Shown: piece after piece, positions 63,609 to 64,000 of the stretch | Layout of the letters: the number at the start of each line of letters is the position of its first letter | Numbering within the stretch: position 1 is the stretch's first letter | Source of the DNA: Bacteroides nordii WAL 11050 = JCM 12987 | GTDB taxonomy: Bacteria > Bacteroidota > Bacteroidia > Bacteroidales > Bacteroidaceae | NCBI GenBank assembly: GCA_000613465.1 | Contig: BAJA01000017.1 | Span: 1 to 64,000 of the forward strand | DNA length: 64,000 nt | Direction: 5' to 3' | Notes under the pieces: model-generated | Told to the model about the DNA's origin: nothing | What the model saw: only the letters and a program-made list of their open reading frames with translations | Database searches by the model: none | Program-made: the position numbers and the translations under genes

Positions 63609-63683
63609 ATTTTAGTGGATAGAAGAGCAATAGTTTACTTCTTTCAAATGTGATGAATATTTGCGACTTCTATCCACTAAAAT
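63609..63683. repeat. Perfect 17-bp inverted repeat between convergent genes
   Basis: ATTTTAGTGGATAGAAG (63609-63625) and CTTCTATCCACTAAAAT (63667-63683), separated by 41 bases. It lies between the ABC gene and the leftward kinase remnant; could be a two-way terminator or the ends of a small mobile or invertible element. Confidence 0.65.
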
Positions 63684-63698
63684 ATATCAAAGCGTTAT

Positions 63699-63954
<256 letters not shown>

Positions 63955-64000
63955 AGTGGTATCTTTTTATTCGGTGTTTTAACGCTGTAAAAGTACACAT

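Overview
The window is chromosomal DNA of a Bacteroides-type bacterium carrying one complete-looking tailed-phage prophage. Three things support the genus-level call. Promoters follow the Bacteroidota pattern (TTTG or TTG, about 19-20 bases, TAnnTTTG). Host proteins such as Pgk, PheS, RuvC and a lipoprotein type I pullulanase are of Bacteroides type. The phage proteins include families typical of Bacteroides phages (DUF5053, DUF6712-, DUF6808- and DUF6965-like). I did not try to name a species.

Layout. Host DNA on the left (1-7183) holds, on the minus strand, a lipoprotein solute-binding protein, pgk, nth, an MFS transporter and pheS. Two small plus-strand genes and a largely empty stretch follow. 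The prophage runs from 7184 to 59025. Its ends are a 15-bp direct repeat, and the right copy is the 3' end of a tRNA-Ala(GGC) gene (59012-59085, minus strand). Host DNA resumes with a DUF4286-like gene, ruvC, pulA, a two-domain ABC ATPase and a collapsed histidine kinase remnant.

Prophage organisation. A leftward XRE repressor (7331-7684) faces a rightward early operon across a promoter overlapped by a perfect 13-bp inverted repeat. The early region carries a LuxR-type regulator, zinc-finger proteins, an orphan cytosine methyltransferase, a Tad2 (DUF2829) fusion protein and a 1,334-residue primase-helicase. A noncoding stretch full of GTTGGAC iterons around an AT-rich tract looks like a replication origin. 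The late region runs S49 protease, major capsid protein, membrane-anchored structural protein, ParB-methylase fusion, terminase, portal and connector genes. An accessory block follows (32350-35980): an amidoligase with a small partner, a small gene with its own operator, a DUF5053 protein, a KilA-N protein and a secreted DUF4468 protein, each with its own promoter or terminator. Then come the tail genes: tape measure, baseplate-like protein, a giant 2,841-residue S74 tail fibre, the lysis cassette, a putative abortive-infection (putAbiC) gene bracketed by two copies of a twin-hairpin terminator, a DUF6965-like gene and the leftward integrase.

A striking property is that at least eight prophage genes are interrupted by single-base length changes in short homopolymers (eleven sites). 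In every case, correcting one base per site restores one long reading frame. Intact host genes in the window show none. Either the assembly has uncorrected homopolymer errors in this element or the prophage is recently decaying. I annotate fragments with that reading and give restored lengths.

The most interesting cargo is the amidoligase cassette with a leader that can hide its ribosome-binding site, the Tad2 fusion (a predicted inhibitor of Thoeris-type signalling), the putAbiC unit with its repeated flanking hairpins, and the iteron origin.
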